Positions 12,308 to 24,703 of a DNA stretch of 64,000 nucleotides are shown one piece after another. Positions within the stretch are counted from its first letter, which is position 1. Each line of letters opens with the position of its first letter. The stretch covers positions 20,907,399 through 20,971,398 of the forward strand of contig NC_089272.1 in NCBI RefSeq assembly GCF_963678975.1. Reading direction: 5' to 3'. The translations under genes were made by a program, and so were the position numbers. The notes under the pieces are model-generated. The model was not told the DNA's origin. It worked only from the letters and a program-made list of their open reading frames with translations, and did not search any database. Source of the DNA: Dysidea avara (Eukaryota; Porifera; Demospongiae; Dictyoceratida; Dysideidae).

Positions 12308-13464
12308 CTACATGTGTAGTGTACACAAGAGTATTATGTGTAGTGCACAAGTTCAATATACATACAACATAAAGCCTGCCATATGTGTGCTTTCTTGCCT
12401 AGTTTATTGTTTGCCAGTTTGGGGTCCTCCATGTAGACATTTTAGCAAAGCAAATAGAATTCGCAAACTCTCAATCAAGAGTTTCAATAAACAACCAGCC
12501 TCTGTTTGACATTGTTGTGTATGTCTTGTTATGCATGGCATGCAATAGTAATGCTGTGTAGCAATATCCAATCATGGCTACATGTATACAGTACATACTG
12601 TACATACATTCTGTAAACAAAAGTAAATGTAAAACTTTTGCAGGTTCAATGCATGGAGACAACACTAGCCATGCCTAATGATCTCACATGTTTTGTCCTA
12701 AGACCTGAATGCCAACAGAATACCTTCTCACACTGCTCATTTATTATTAGCCACCTGTTGGCACCACAAAATTGCCACAGGATGGCATATGCATATAATT
12801 GGCTAAGCTAGCTAGCCTCAAGGAAAATATTCATGTTTGATATGGTGGATGCTGTCTTTCTGTGGAGCAAGGTAGCTAACTTACCATCCGGCAAATCTAA
12901 ATTCCTTATGTCATGCTATTTTTGCTGTTTGTATGCATAGATAGTTCTGCTGCTTTGCTGATAGTTATGTGACATGTGCAATCACCCTATGTCCTTGTAC
13001 ATATGTCCTATATATAATTGTTGGTTTTGGTCCTATAAGGGCAGTATATCCTTGCACAGGCTGTGCCTTTAGTTGTACCCTATATCCTTCATTAAATTAT
13101 AACAAATCAGAAAAAAAAACAATTTACAGTGTGTTAGGTACTGTTAAAGATAGCCACATATTATGGCTAATCGTGAGATCTGTAGTAATTTAGCAATCGT
13201 CACTATATGAACCTTTCAATTATACCATAACATAGCTAGCTAGATACAAGTTTCACCATGCACTTTAGCCGTGCATGCATTACAATGTGAAGGTCTGACA
13301 CCAAAGATACTATATACATTACCTATTTATTATTACATCATCCAATTAACATTCTATGGCTTTCTGTATTAGTATTGTGAGCCGCGTCTACCTGAATTAG
13401 CTAGCTACCTATAGCTACAAATATCTAAATTCATGCAAATCTGCTGGTAGCTTAACTGTCAAGG
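12308..13464. other. 5' flank of the kinase gene
   Basis: No coding sequence recognised. A TATA box could not be singled out because the region is generally AT-rich. An in-frame TAA at 13453-13455 lies just upstream of the kinase start codon. Confidence 0.4.
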
Positions 13465-15288
13465 ATGGTATCTATCAATTCAGAAGCCGATATGCAACTT
13501 GATGAATGTGTATCTGAAACGATTTCTGCATCAGTGAAAGACAACTCACAGCGGAGGACAAGGCGAAAAGAAAAACGCAAGAAACGAAGGATCAGAGGAC
13601 CACGGAAGGCTTTAGGACGGAAACAAAGGCTCACAGTAACATTAAACAAATTAAAAAAGGAACTACTGCTTGCAAAGGATGGAATGGAGAGCAATCGTGA
13701 GTTTATAGAAAAGTCTCAGGACAAAAGGTAACTATATGCTTTAGTTCAATGCCTCATAGACGTGACGTCATAAGTATAGCTAAAGCTTCTAGCTAAAGGG
13801 TCGATGGGTTGTACAGCTTCATTATTACTTAAGATGCACATGTTTAGTTTTTTATGTACACAATAATAATAATAATAATTGATGCTATGTGTCTGTAAGT
13901 ACTTGGTGATGAGCTTAAATCAGGTTGATTTTATACAAAATTGAAAATTATTATGGCCAGCTAAGTAAATTCAAATTTTCTGTATATTTAGATACGCGGC
14001 TACTGTAACTATAGCTCTTGAGATGTAGTGGTGTAACTATATTATACATACATGCATATGCAGGTAATATGTAATATGTTATAATAGTATGGGATGGATT
14101 TGTATACGTATCTGTTGTGCTCTTTGAAAATGTAGCTACCTTGCACAATAAAAAGAAGGTACGTAGTTATGGAGGGTAACTGCATAAAAATTATGTAGAA
14201 AGCATCTTTTATCAAATTCAATGTAAGTGCTAACATGCATCCAAATTTTAATCAAAAAGTTTTGCACAGGTAAAAAAACCTAATTATAATTATATAATGA
14301 GATAGGTACAAAATCATGCACTGGAATATAATTAATGAGTATTTGACATTGCATGCATGCGCATGCAAATTAGCTTTGATCAATCATCTACTAGTTAACT
14401 ACCTGCAGTTTAACTTTTAGGGTTCACCAATTATCCAAACATTTGTCTTCTTTTTGTGGAACCAAGGCAAGCTGCAGTGGCCAAATTCATTGTGCTCACT
14501 ATGGATCTAGAATACTGAAGTCAGTTAAGCATGTTGCCTTTAAAGATCTGATGTTCAACAAAGAACATGTCTTAGGTAAAGGTGTATTTGGTAAATGCTT
14601 TCGAGGAAAACTTGCTAATTTGGATGTTTGCATTAAGGTATTCAGAGAAGAGGAAATGTATCAATCCACGTTTGCTGTTGAAGCTACCCTACTTTCACAG
14701 TGCTGCCATGCCAATTTTCCTTGGCTTTATGGTGCTGTTTTTCATCCAAAAGCAATAATAATTAGCTTACATGCTGTTGAAGGAAACTCGATCACTATCC
14801 ATTCCACGTGCTGCAGTGGCTGTAAGGATCCAGAGAAAATGTTCTCCAGAGAAAATTGGAAGAAAATTTTGTATGGCGTTATTTCAGCAATTTGCTATCT
14901 ACACAATAAATCTATTTTACATAATGATATAAAAGGCAATAATGTTGTCATTGACAAACGGGGGGCTGAGGTTAGCAGCATTTTGATTGATCTTGGTAAA
15001 GGTTGCTATATAAAAGATGCAAAATCTTACCACCTGTCTTCTGATGCAAGACGAAGAAAGCATGTGAAGCAGTATCCACATATTGCACCTGATCTAATTG
15101 ATGGCCACTGCAACCAAAGTAAGAAGAGTGATGTGTATTCCTTAGGAAGAATAGTAAAGCAAGTTAACGACTGCCATTTAAAAATACCTGCATTAGAATC
15201 TTTGAGTAGTCTATGCATGGAATACTACTGTGAAAAACGGCTGCAAATGACAGACATCAATACTTTTGTATATAATTTATTTTATTAA
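13465..15288 (+). CDS. Protein kinase, TKL-like, two exons (13465-13727, 14421-15288)
   Basis: Predicted 376-residue serine/threonine or dual-specificity kinase. Exon 1 starts at an ATG in good context (A at -3, G at +4) with an in-frame stop 9 nt upstream. It ends at AG|GTAACT. The 693-bp intron ends TTTAACTTTTAG, and the splice restores an AGG arginine codon in frame. Exon 1 encodes a very basic patch (RRTRRKEKRKKRRIRGPRK, a likely nuclear-localisation or nucleic-acid-binding signal) and a short helical, possibly coiled-coil segment. The kinase domain follows: glycine loop LGKGVFGKCF (about 139-148), VAIK-type lysine in CIKV (K160), alpha-C glutamate E175, catalytic loop HNDIKGNN (D257, N262), DLG (D279), APD in place of APE, and SDVYS. 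All catalytic residues are present, but HRD is HND, a non-RD kinase. An ATTAAA polyadenylation-like signal overlaps the stop (15284-15289). The substrate is unknown. Confidence 0.87.
13728..14420 (+). other. Intron of the kinase gene
   Basis: GT at 13728-13729 and AG at 14419-14420. Joining the flanking exons keeps one frame across the junction. The intron contains an AAT trinucleotide run near 13863-13879 and no recognisable transposon. Confidence 0.85.
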
Positions 15289-15354
15289 AACTTCTAAATG
15301 TACTGATGTTAATCTTACAAAATTATATATAATCACAATAGTTATATTACTATA

Positions 15355-15605
15355 TGTGACTGGGCCTGCAAAAATAGGGCATGCGGGCACATGATTTTTG
15401 CCTAATTTTTCAAAATTTCATCACTAATAACTTTTTGTACAATTATGCTATTGCAATGAAATTTTCAGTGCTTAGTAAACATTTAATTGCCTTTATGATG
15501 CAAGTTACAGAATGCAAATAGTGTATTTCAGTACTGAAATATGGCCTGTTGTGTGAAGAAACGTAGTTTGTGTCCACATGCCTTATTTTCGCAGGCCCGG
15601 TCACA
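15355..15605. mobile_element. 251-bp MITE, TGTGACYGGGCCTGC ends, TA duplication (copy 1)
   Basis: The ends TGTGACTGGGCCTGCAAAA and TTTTCGCAGGCCCGGTCACA are inverted repeats, flanked by TA on both sides. A TA duplication points to the Tc1/mariner superfamily, although no transposase is present. A second copy of exactly the same length is at 60059-60309. It lies 66 bp downstream of the kinase stop codon and could affect 3' end formation. Confidence 0.8.
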
Positions 15606-16144
15606 TATGCTACTATAATATATGACCATTTCAGCAATAACACGCATTGGTTGCACAAGCATGCATAAAATTAAACAAGTTGATGATGTGCTACTTCTAA
15701 AATCCAGGTGCCATGCAGCTACTCTACCTTGATTGATTATATCACCATTACAATAGGAATTTTGCATCACTTTATACCCTGATAATTGATTTTATTGTTA
15801 TACTGTATTTTGTAATTTGTGCAATGCATGAAATATATTTTTATGTGCTGCAAAGGATGTGAGTTTTACACTTTACTCACTTGCTTTCATAAGTATGCGT
15901 AAGTACTCCCACTTTCAATGCAATGAGATACGCACTTTCTGGATCCTATGTATGATGAATACTGTGGTGTTTTTCAACTGTCATCAAATGCCTGAGAGCC
16001 CACTGGCAAAACCACCAACAAGGATGGTACAAAGTCGCTAAACCCAGTTTAGGTGAAGTTGAAGGTTAGCTTGAGCTAAGACTTGGTAATTATAATAGGC
16101 TTTATTAAGCCAAAAGGCTGCTTTGACGCACAGGTGTGGGTGTA

Positions 16145-16682
16145 GCTTAGATTTGGACCTTGCATCTGATGTGCGTCATTATGCTACCAAAGGTAATCAA
16201 ACTAGCACAATTCAAGGTAAAATTTATTTTACATTGTGCACTTGTGATCACAGATTTGGTTATATAATTTTGATAGTGATATAATGGTGATAGTAGTTGT
16301 TTGCAGTTCTGGAGGTTTTAACTGGGATGAAAATCTCTTGTGGGACCACCGAACTCAAATAACTTATATTATCATTTTAAATTCTTTTTAATCCAAAATT
16401 AACTAAATTCAATGTATGCAAGCATGTTTGGCATTGGTTTTAACTGAGACGACAATGTTGGCTTTTGTGGGACCGATTTACCAGCATGCATGCATACACA
16501 TTCTGTATCTTCCCATATTTATACAGTGTGATCACATATGCAACTTTAGAGTAACTTGACAATGTATGCATAGATGTACAATTGTTAAATTTCTTTTTTA
16601 TCCTGTAGGTGAAGGTTGAGATCAAAAGGGACCACACTTATCGAAGTACTGCAAATTGAAACTACAAATACACAGGTAAACT
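16145..16682 (+). repeat. Direct repeat, unit 1, with exon-like borders
   Basis: This 540-bp segment is repeated at 16933-17480 (offset 788-789) with roughly 95 percent identity by eye. It contains, in order, a donor-like CCAAAG|GTAATC at 16192, an acceptor-like TTTGCAG before TTCTGGAGG, an acceptor ATCCTGTAG before GTGAAGGTT, and a donor ACACAG|GTAAAC at 16674. In this unit the GTGAAGGTT block contains an in-frame TGA, so if it is an exon it is damaged. Confidence 0.8.
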
Positions 16683-16932
16683 GAATTATAATTACTTATA
16701 AGCGTATTTTACATGTGCTCCTATTATTTATGTTTCACGTTGATGGTTGATATAATATTGCTGTTTTTTCTGTTGTGTAGCACTGATACCTAGCAACTGT
16801 TGCAGTGTTTTGCACGGACTCATATGCTACACCATCAGATCACAATACAGACAGCAGTAGAACTAAGCCCTTGAGTGCCATACTGTTTCATATACACTCT
16901 TTCTGGTGTACTAACTGACACTTAATGGGCTG

Positions 16933-17480
16933 GCTTAGATTTGGACCCTGCGTCTGATGTGCATCATTATGCTACCAAAGGTAATCAAACTAGCACAATT
17001 CAAGGTAAAATTTATTTTACATTGTGCACTTGTGATCACAGATTTGGTTATATAATTTTGATAGTGATATAATGGTGATAGTAGTTTTTTTGCAGTTCTG
17101 GAGGTTTTAACTGGGATGAAAATCTCTTGTGGGACCACCGAACTCAAATAACGTATATTATCATTTTAAATTCTTTTTAATCCAAAATTAACTAAATACA
17201 ATGTATGCATGCATGTTTGGCATTGGTTTTAACTGAGACGACGATGTTGTCTTTTGTGGGACCGATTTACCAGCATGCATGCGTACACATACTGTATCTT
17301 CCCATATTTATACAGTGTGATCACATATGCAACTTGAGAGTAACCTGACAATGTATTCATAGATGTACAATTGTTAAATTTCTTTTTTATCCTGTAGGTG
17401 AAGGTTGAGATCAAAAGGGACCACACTTATCGATGTACTACAAAACTACAAACTGAAACTGTAATAGACACAGGTAAACT
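16933..17480 (+). repeat. Direct repeat, unit 2, with exon-like borders
   Basis: Second unit of the tandem duplication. The possible exon at 17398-17473 is open (VKVEIKRDHTYRCTTKLQ and on), lies between ATCCTGTAG and GTAAAC, and ends in phase 1, which fits the candidate exon at 19424-19488. Confidence 0.8.
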
Positions 17481-17529
17481 CTATTGTATGTAACATGGGC
17501 ACTAAGGTTTTGCCTGATATGTATGTGCA

Positions 17530-18155
17530 CAGTGTTGGGGGTAATGCGTTACTAATAATTATAACGCGTTACGTAATAATATTACCTTTTCAAGTAACGA
17601 AGTAATATAACGCGCTACATCTGAAATCGCGGTATTATAACTCGCGTTACTTAACATTGAGAAGTAGCACGTTACAATAGTAACACGTTACTCGTGTTAA
17701 CGTTACTTTAAGTTACTATAATAATATTGCACAAGTTACTGTAATAATATTACATATGCATCGTAACAAACTTCTAGCAACAAGAAAAGCACGATAAAAC
17801 CATCAAAAATAGCGAGCACGACACTTTTCTAATAAATGAGCATCGTCAGTCTAATAACGTGACCTTGTTATCTCGTGGCGATCAGTGTGTTCACAGCTTA
17901 AACATGGCTAACAGGAGTTGTACAAGTGTTGATGTGTACCTAGAACAAACTCTGGAACTAGATACAGGTGGAAGACACAAAGCAGCTGGGTTTCTGAAGA
18001 TTTTAATTAGACATTTTACAAAAGTAATATGTAACTTAATATATTACAAATACTTTTATTTTGAAGTAATATGTAACTGTAACGGCGTTACCCTTGGCTG
18101 TAGTAAAGAGTAATAAGTAATATATTACTTTTAAAAAGTAACTACCCCAACACTG
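17530..18155. mobile_element. hAT MITE, 626 bp, CAGTGTTGGGG ends, 8-bp duplication
   Basis: Ends CAGTGTTGGGGGTAA and TACCCCAACACTG are inverted repeats, flanked by the perfect 8-bp direct repeat TATGTGCA at 17522-17529 and 18156-18163. Both traits are diagnostic of hAT elements. The subterminal DNA is rich in GTTAC/GTAAC words, typical of hAT MITEs of this type. There is no transposase; a short open frame around 17859-18113 does not match one. It sits inside the proposed intron of the duplicated-exon locus. Confidence 0.93.
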
Positions 18156-18554
18156 TATGTGCAATAGCCAGACTGTGTACATATCAGGTAAACCCCGAAT
18201 GCCCAGTTTATATCTAATAAATAACATAATTGAAAGCAAATTTCCCTGGGAGCCATTATGAACCATCAATGAACAGACCATTAAGATGTGTTCCGTAATT
18301 AAAAGTCTATCAAAAGGACTTCCTAAAGCTATGGCACTATAATTCTAACTTAATTCAACTTTTTATAACTCGTAGGATAACAAGAATTGCAGAACACTTT
18401 CCCTGTGAGTTGTTTTCTTGGTCAAATTTTAAATCCCAGTCATATTATACTAATCAGATGATAGGTGGGCTACGTTTCAGCTACTCAGGCATACAAATAG
18501 AATGTAGCCCGGGTGGCTCCTTTGATATGAGGTGTGAAAGTGTTACATGTTATA

Positions 18555-18660
18555 GTTATACCCTGTTACGAGGATGATATCTTAGTTATTACACTCGTCC
18601 TTGGCTTTGCCTCGGACAAGTATAGTAATGATGATAACATCCGAGTATACGGGTTGTAAC
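18555..18660. repeat. Imperfect inverted repeat
   Basis: GTTATACCCTGTTACGAGGATG at the left pairs imperfectly with the sequence ending CATCCGAGTATACGGGTTGTAAC, around a centre containing CTCGTCCTTGGCTTTGCCTCGG. It is probably a small foldback repeat; no target duplication is seen. Confidence 0.5.
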
Positions 18661-21600
18661 TAATTTATGCTTCAGTACTTGCTCAAGAGTATGCAGAAAA
18701 TTAATTACTGTAACTTCCAGTTGTAGTTCCAACAAGCTCCTGTCACTATTATACTAGTACTCACTCTTTTGTCTGCGAATAAGCCTCCTAGGCACTGGAG
18801 GGGCACTATATATTGGTTACGAAGAGCGATTTCACAAAGTAGCAGTTTCAGATATGCTTGGCTTTTATCTAAGTTACTGTGAAGGTTTCGAGGGGAGTGT
18901 ACAAGAGGATAAGAAGACCAGCAAACAGCTATCATTAGTCTAAGACACTGGAGTTGGTGAGTATCAAGAAAAATAGTTTTTTTATCTTAGCAGCTGGGAC
19001 TGATTGCTGTAGCAAAAACTCAACATGGACTGTACATGACATTGGTTTACTATCGCTTGTATAGTATTACTGTGTAAAGGAGTAATGCTTTTTGCAAAAT
19101 TCTGCAGGCTTTAGTGCTGCACAAATTTGTTTTAACATTAATACTTCCATATAGGTTGTTGCTCCATTGGTAGGCAGTGTCACTTGCAGTTGTTAGGATG
19201 GCCACAAACAAGTCTAGGTGGCTCCACTACCGGGTGATAACTAAAATATCGCATAGTAGCAGTACCAGTCTGGCTATATGGTAGTTATATATCCAAAAGC
19301 ACAACTTTTATACTCCCATGCACTGGGGTATAAGTGCTTATAAGCATATTTTTATATGAGCATCTTATATAATATGTTCCATGTTTATGGTTGATATAAC
19401 GTTACTTTATTTCTGTTTTGCAGCACTGATACCTAGCAGATGTCCATGTGTCCATCAATTGTCTGAAATCTTAAGAAGCAGCTTGGAGGTAACTATTTGG
19501 TTGGTCGCCACAGCTATCTCACAACATCACAATAAAAACAAAAATATGGAGACAATAACAAACCGTTTACTTTTAACTTGTGGGATACCTATGCACTGAA
19601 ACAGATACTGTTGTATGTATTTGACTAAAAATAGTGTATAATATAACTTTTATACATTGCACTATGACATGTTTCACAATCTATACTCTTGTATTACGTC
19701 CATGGTGCTTATAGATATAATATAATTTTTAAACATCTGTGCATAGGACATTGCATGTGTTTTATCGTTTTACAATGGACACGAAATGAAGTTAAAGTTA
19801 TGAGCTCATGGTTACAGGTTATGTAAACCAGCAAGCCCTGTACTAGTGTGGTAAAATTAATGAGTATATTGAATCTAATTAATTTTCTAATGGAATGAAT
19901 ACATTTAAGCATGCTTATCCTCTCACCTCAGAAAGTATTTTTCGTGTAAAGCATATGATATTCTGCAATGAAAGTGAACGTTGAGTAAGGTGTTACATAT
20001 AGGTACATTCTGTGAAGATGATATTACATAGTCAAACTATAATTACTCTACTATTGTTTATGGATTCAAATAGGCTCAAATCGCTTAGAGATGCTGCGGA
20101 TAAAATTTTGTAGCAGTTACAAAGTGATTATGAGTACTTCATACCTAGCTATACACTTCCCAAAAGCAATTATAGAGTACTGATAATTATATGTGAAGAA
20201 TACTGTACAATGCAAGTTATTCAAGGTGAAAAAGTTTTGCAGATTTCGTGGATTGATAGCAAACCACGATATTTTACCACAAATGTATGTAACTGCAGTC
20301 CACCACCCAGCTTTGATGTAAAAAAAATATTGTATGATACGGCAAACCATTACAGTTTTTCAGCAAATTATATATGGCTCTTTTCGCATCCACACAACTT
20401 TTCTACCATGAACAGTTTGCATTATACAGTATGCAGTAATATTGTAAGCTCAGTTAGTGGATATTGCATTTTAAAGAAGATAATTTGATACGCAGGCAAA
20501 ACTTCACTATTCTATCCTGGAAATACTTTAGAAAATTTCATGAAAATATCAGGAGGGCTTCCACACACACAAAATACCTCGTACAGGCTCTGCCTTCTGT
20601 GTACACCCTCCAGTGCCTAACTGGTAAAGTGGACAAGAAGAAGTAAGTAAAATCAAACTTACAGAAATGGATTGCTGACTAAATAGGTTACCATATTCCA
20701 CTGTGTGCTTTGATCAGAAATTACAAGTCTGTTTCTTTGTGGCAGTATTTCTCCAACCCTATAAAATCCATGAGTACTGTTTTTGCACCATTACCTGGTC
20801 ATGGTCACCTTGAGATGGTGTTTACAGAGCTAGATAAGCCATGAAGGGCTGCCTTCATCTTCAATTTACAATGCTGTAAGCACAAGTAAGGTTCAATAAA
20901 CCCCAAATGAAGATATAATTTGGGTTTTTGGAATTTGCACTCCCAGTCATGATCAGTTATAGCTAAAAAACAGACAAGAATTTCATTTGTGCAGCATAAG
21001 ACACCACGAAGCTACAATTACTCAAATTACCATGCATATCTCAGAACGTATAATATAGCTTTGTGTATGGAAACAGGGTTGATCCCTTCAGATTCATAAT
21101 AAGTTATTGTAAGTCCCAAACATATACGTAGACCACACTGAGAGCAATGTTGACACTCATGCATACTCAAATCATGATCACCTCTTGTTACCATGTAACC
21201 CCATGTTAGTTATGACTTGCCTATTATAGTGTCAAAAAAATTACAATCAGTAACTCACCATTCCCTGCATGCACAATTATATGCATATAGCTAATGTGGG
21301 CATGTAATTTGTGCCTATGATTTATGCATGAAACTGCTTTCCATGTTTGAAATTTTTTCTTCAGTTTTTGCAAACTTCCATAGTGTTTTTACATTAAAGG
21401 AATAAGGAAGGGAGTGCTGCCGTTTGGGTGTAATATACAATACTAACAGTCTAGTCAGCTTATGAGTAGAGTCTTGTATGAATCACTCTAGCTGAGGAAA
21501 ATGTTTTTGTGTCAAGTGTGCCACACCCCTTAAAACGTGATCAAGATATCATACATTATGTAAAAGCACACTGTACGGACTGGATTTAAAAAGGCAATGA

Positions 21601-23948
21601 TTGACCTGTATTAAGTTTATACTGTACATAGCGGTTACCCACACGACATCATGCATATTGCTGCATTCTGTATTTATAACCAGATACATAGGTGTAAGGT
21701 AGCTTTAGTGAAAATGATTTAGAAAATGGGTATTATCAAACACTATTTTTTGCACTTTAGGTGATAAGAATTATTTCAACGTCAAAAATTATGGAAACAA
21801 TGACAATTTGTTCCACTCACTTGTCAATTACACATACAGTTGAACCTCTCATATCATGCTAGTAGCTATAACAACTGTCAATATCTTGCTATAAGGATAC
21901 AAAACAGTAATTGCTGTCAGTTTGTGCTTTACACCTAGTTGGCAAAGTAGAAAGTTGCTCAAGGTCCCTCTCCTGGATGTGAAAAGGTGTCATCACCTAG
22001 CAGCCAAGTGGTAGTCGTACTACAAGTAATACCTGTAGTTAACAAGCTACTTCTGTGTTTACCCTAAACCCGGCGGTATGAATAAATCCACTATTGCAAG
22101 AGTCGTTTATACAACATACATACACAATCTATGGTATTACATACATAGCAATAGGGCTTATTTTCCTATAGCTAGCTATCCATCCTTCAACCGCGCCATG
22201 CTCTATAACAAGTGTTGTACTTGTTATACGCAGCGCAATGACAGGCATAACAAATGAAAATTACTTAATGAAACATAGCATACAGCATATTAATTTTAGC
22301 AACCAACAACAATAAATACACAAATACACGGTACATATAATTATATGCTGGCCCATATATAGTATAAATATCATAAGATATATCAATATATAGAGACAGA
22401 CAGACAGACATGTACATATAGAGAGGGCTAGTTTGGACATATAAACCAGACAACTGACTCCTTGCAATTGGGCAGGCAACAATAAGATCCTTAGCAAAGA
22501 TGGTATAAGCATTAGCTTGCAGTTTCTATAAAGCAGGTGATGATAACAAGTTATTAAGAATCGTATTCAATTCAACAACTGTTGATCAGAATCCACATTA
22601 AACATGACAAAACAATAATTGAAAGCTATATATATATGTCGAATAAGTTGAGCATTGATACGATTCAATGCGGCATGCCTTGATATAGCTTTATGATACA
22701 TCATACATGATTAGCAACTCATTTGCCCAAATTCCTGCAGATTTCCTGAAATTTCACCCCATTTCTCCAATTATCCAAGTTTACATTTCCCAATTATAAC
22801 TCGGTTTGCATCATTTAACACCTGCAATATTAAGGTAGACTATAAGTAGCCTCTGTACATATTAAATAGCATGCCAATTAAACATTACAGGGTCACCGAC
22901 AATGTATATTACTGATAGACTAATTAACTTGCAATTAGTGCTAAAGACGCAGACATACGTAGAAACATCTAGATACCTGATACTGATGGCATAACTACTT
23001 AATCAAGATGAGAAAAGGCTATAGATAATTCGTGGCAATGTATTTCTAATCATATACATCACTAATACACACAGGCATGCCTGTAGGCTATAAAATAAAC
23101 ATCATTTGGACTTAATTATGTATTATCGATATTGGCTCTAGTGTACACATACTATACACAAAAGTGTAGAAATGGGTCGCACGCTATCGCATATACACTA
23201 GTACTGTATATGTAGATTTAACATACAAAAAATTTTATGTTGAACCTAGGCTAGGAATTAAAAGCAGGCAACGTATAATTATTATAAACACATGGGCTAG
23301 TATATAGATTATGGTAATATACAGAAGAAACTAGCTACACATACATGAAGACCACATACATATATATACATACAGTGTATATATATTTATATGTATAATA
23401 TTATGTAGTAATGCAATGGTATAAGTACTAAGAGCCATACAGCAGTGCTTACAGCGCAGCACATTCATGATCTCTCTTCTGGATGTAAAAATTGGTGTCT
23501 GCACTAGCAGCTGAATAGTTGTAAGTAGTAGAATAAACTAGCAAGCCACTCAACAAATAAATTAAAGTAAGCAGAACCTTTGGATCCCTCCATCAGTCCA
23601 TGTATGCTTTATAGTAGTAACACAAACTTATTGTCAGTAGCTATATTGCTACTACATCAATGTAAATGAAATCTTCACATGTCAGTATTGTGGTACGTAG
23701 ATAAAATTGCTAGTACAGGGAAAACAATAATATAATATTTTTATAGTAGATATCTGTTACATTACGAATAAAAGCTTAGCAGGTTGCTTATATACTTATA
23801 TCTTCTTTGCTCTATTACTTAATCTACTGGTATGTGATACGTAATATACGTTGCATTGAGCAAGTCTACGTAGGTCTGGTTGTCATGCTATTAATACTTG
23901 AAACTTGTAAAAAATAATAATGATGGTTAGGGTTCATATCATGTGTTT
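18661..23948. other. Long non-coding interval
   Basis: Apart from the candidate exon at 19424-19488, nothing here can be called. There are AT-rich dinucleotide tracts around 22620-22640 and 23350-23400 (TATATA, ACATATAT), a GACA/GACAGACA tract near 22394-22410, and no open frame with a recognisable domain. A 92-codon frame at 20210-20488 has a protein-like start but no assignable family. Confidence 0.45.
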
Positions 23949-24703
23949 ATTGTAGTGCCTGTAGTAGCAAAGATCCTGGAGAAGCTTGTGGCACAGCAAT
24001 TAAATGCTTATTTTGAGAGTCACCAACTACTTAGTCCCCACCAATGTGCCTATCGGCGGAAGAGGTCAACAGAGCAACTTCTTTTGGTGGCTGTAGATAC
24101 TATCATTTTTGCCCTGGACAGGAAGTCTTGTGATTGTGTGGCCTTTTTGGACCTTTGTAAGGCCTTTCACTCTCTTGACCATCGTATATTATTACAGAGA
24201 TTAAATGCACTTGGACTTTATAGAATGGAGATAAGTTGGTTTGTGAGTTAATTATCTGATCGTCTTCAATGTGTAAAGAATTCTAACTCATATTCTAGCT
24301 GGGGACTGGTGAGAGGTGGTGTTCCTCAGGGCAGTGCCCTGGGTCCACTGCTATTTTTGGTATATGTCAATGAAATGCCATCTCAAGCTATAAGCTATCC
24401 ATGGTAAGCTGTTGCAATATGCCGATGACACTGCACTGATTTGCACTGGCCCATCCCTTGAAATAGTGCATGAGTGCCTGTCTCAGGATTTGTCTCACCT
24501 TCTTTCATGGATTAAGCAGAGTAAGATGCAATTTAACACCGAGAAATCTAGTGTTATGTGGTTCCAACCTCGTGCACTGTTAAACACTTTGCCGCCTGAA
24601 GTTAATTAGAATTGATAATGTTCCCTTGTCCACAGTTGCCTCTCAAAAGTATCTGGGAATAACATTTGATAATAAATTGGATTGGTCAACTTATGTAGCT
24701 GCT
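23949..24703 (+). pseudogene. Non-LTR retrotransposon reverse transcriptase, truncated relic
   Basis: Central part of a jockey/CR1-like reverse transcriptase (RVT_1), which would copy element RNA at a nicked target. In order it shows VVAKILEKLV, the LLSPHQCAYRRKRST block, DLCKAFHSLDH (the DLSKAFDxxDH motif with a first catalytic aspartate), GVPQGSALGPLLFLVYVNEMP, then QYADDTALI with the catalytic pair, and KYLGITFDNKLDW. It is broken by an in-frame TAA (24249-24251), a frameshift near 24400 between the PQG and YADD blocks, and another near 24600. The 5' third is missing, and the 3' end stops abruptly where the palindromic element begins at 24704. The usual C-terminal tail is not found beyond that element. 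Confidence 0.85.

Larger units (their letters stand above)
17398..19488 (+). other. Candidate gene fragment: two phase-compatible exons (17398-17473, 19424-19488)
   Basis: Joining 17398-17473 to 19424-19488 leaves an uninterrupted frame of 46 full codons plus one split codon (A). The splice sites are acceptor CCTGTAG, donor CAG|GTAAAC, acceptor TTCTGTTTTGCAG and donor GAG|GTAACT. The second exon reads LIPSRCPCVHQLSEILRSSL. A diverged copy of its acceptor and first bases is at 16770-16800, 3' of unit 1, where the intron is only about 100 bp; here it has been stretched to 1.95 kb by insertions including a hAT MITE. I recognise no domain. It may be a real gene with duplicated exons or a repeat with fortuitous splice sites. 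Confidence 0.3.

Noticed and set aside
18555-18660. GAGGCAAAGCCAAGGACGAG-type centre as a tRNA or structured RNA
   Set aside because: No tRNA arms, anticodon stem or A/B boxes could be laid out. It is better explained as a small inverted repeat.
20210-20488. 92-codon frame beginning MQVIQGEKVLQISWIDSKPR
   Set aside because: The first part looks protein-like, and I considered a piggyBac-type or hAT fragment. No diagnostic motif was found and neighbouring frames do not extend it.
22261-22512. Minus-strand hydrophobic frames resembling membrane peptides
   Set aside because: They come from AT-rich low-complexity DNA (TATA, GACA repeats), with alternative frames equally open and no conserved features.
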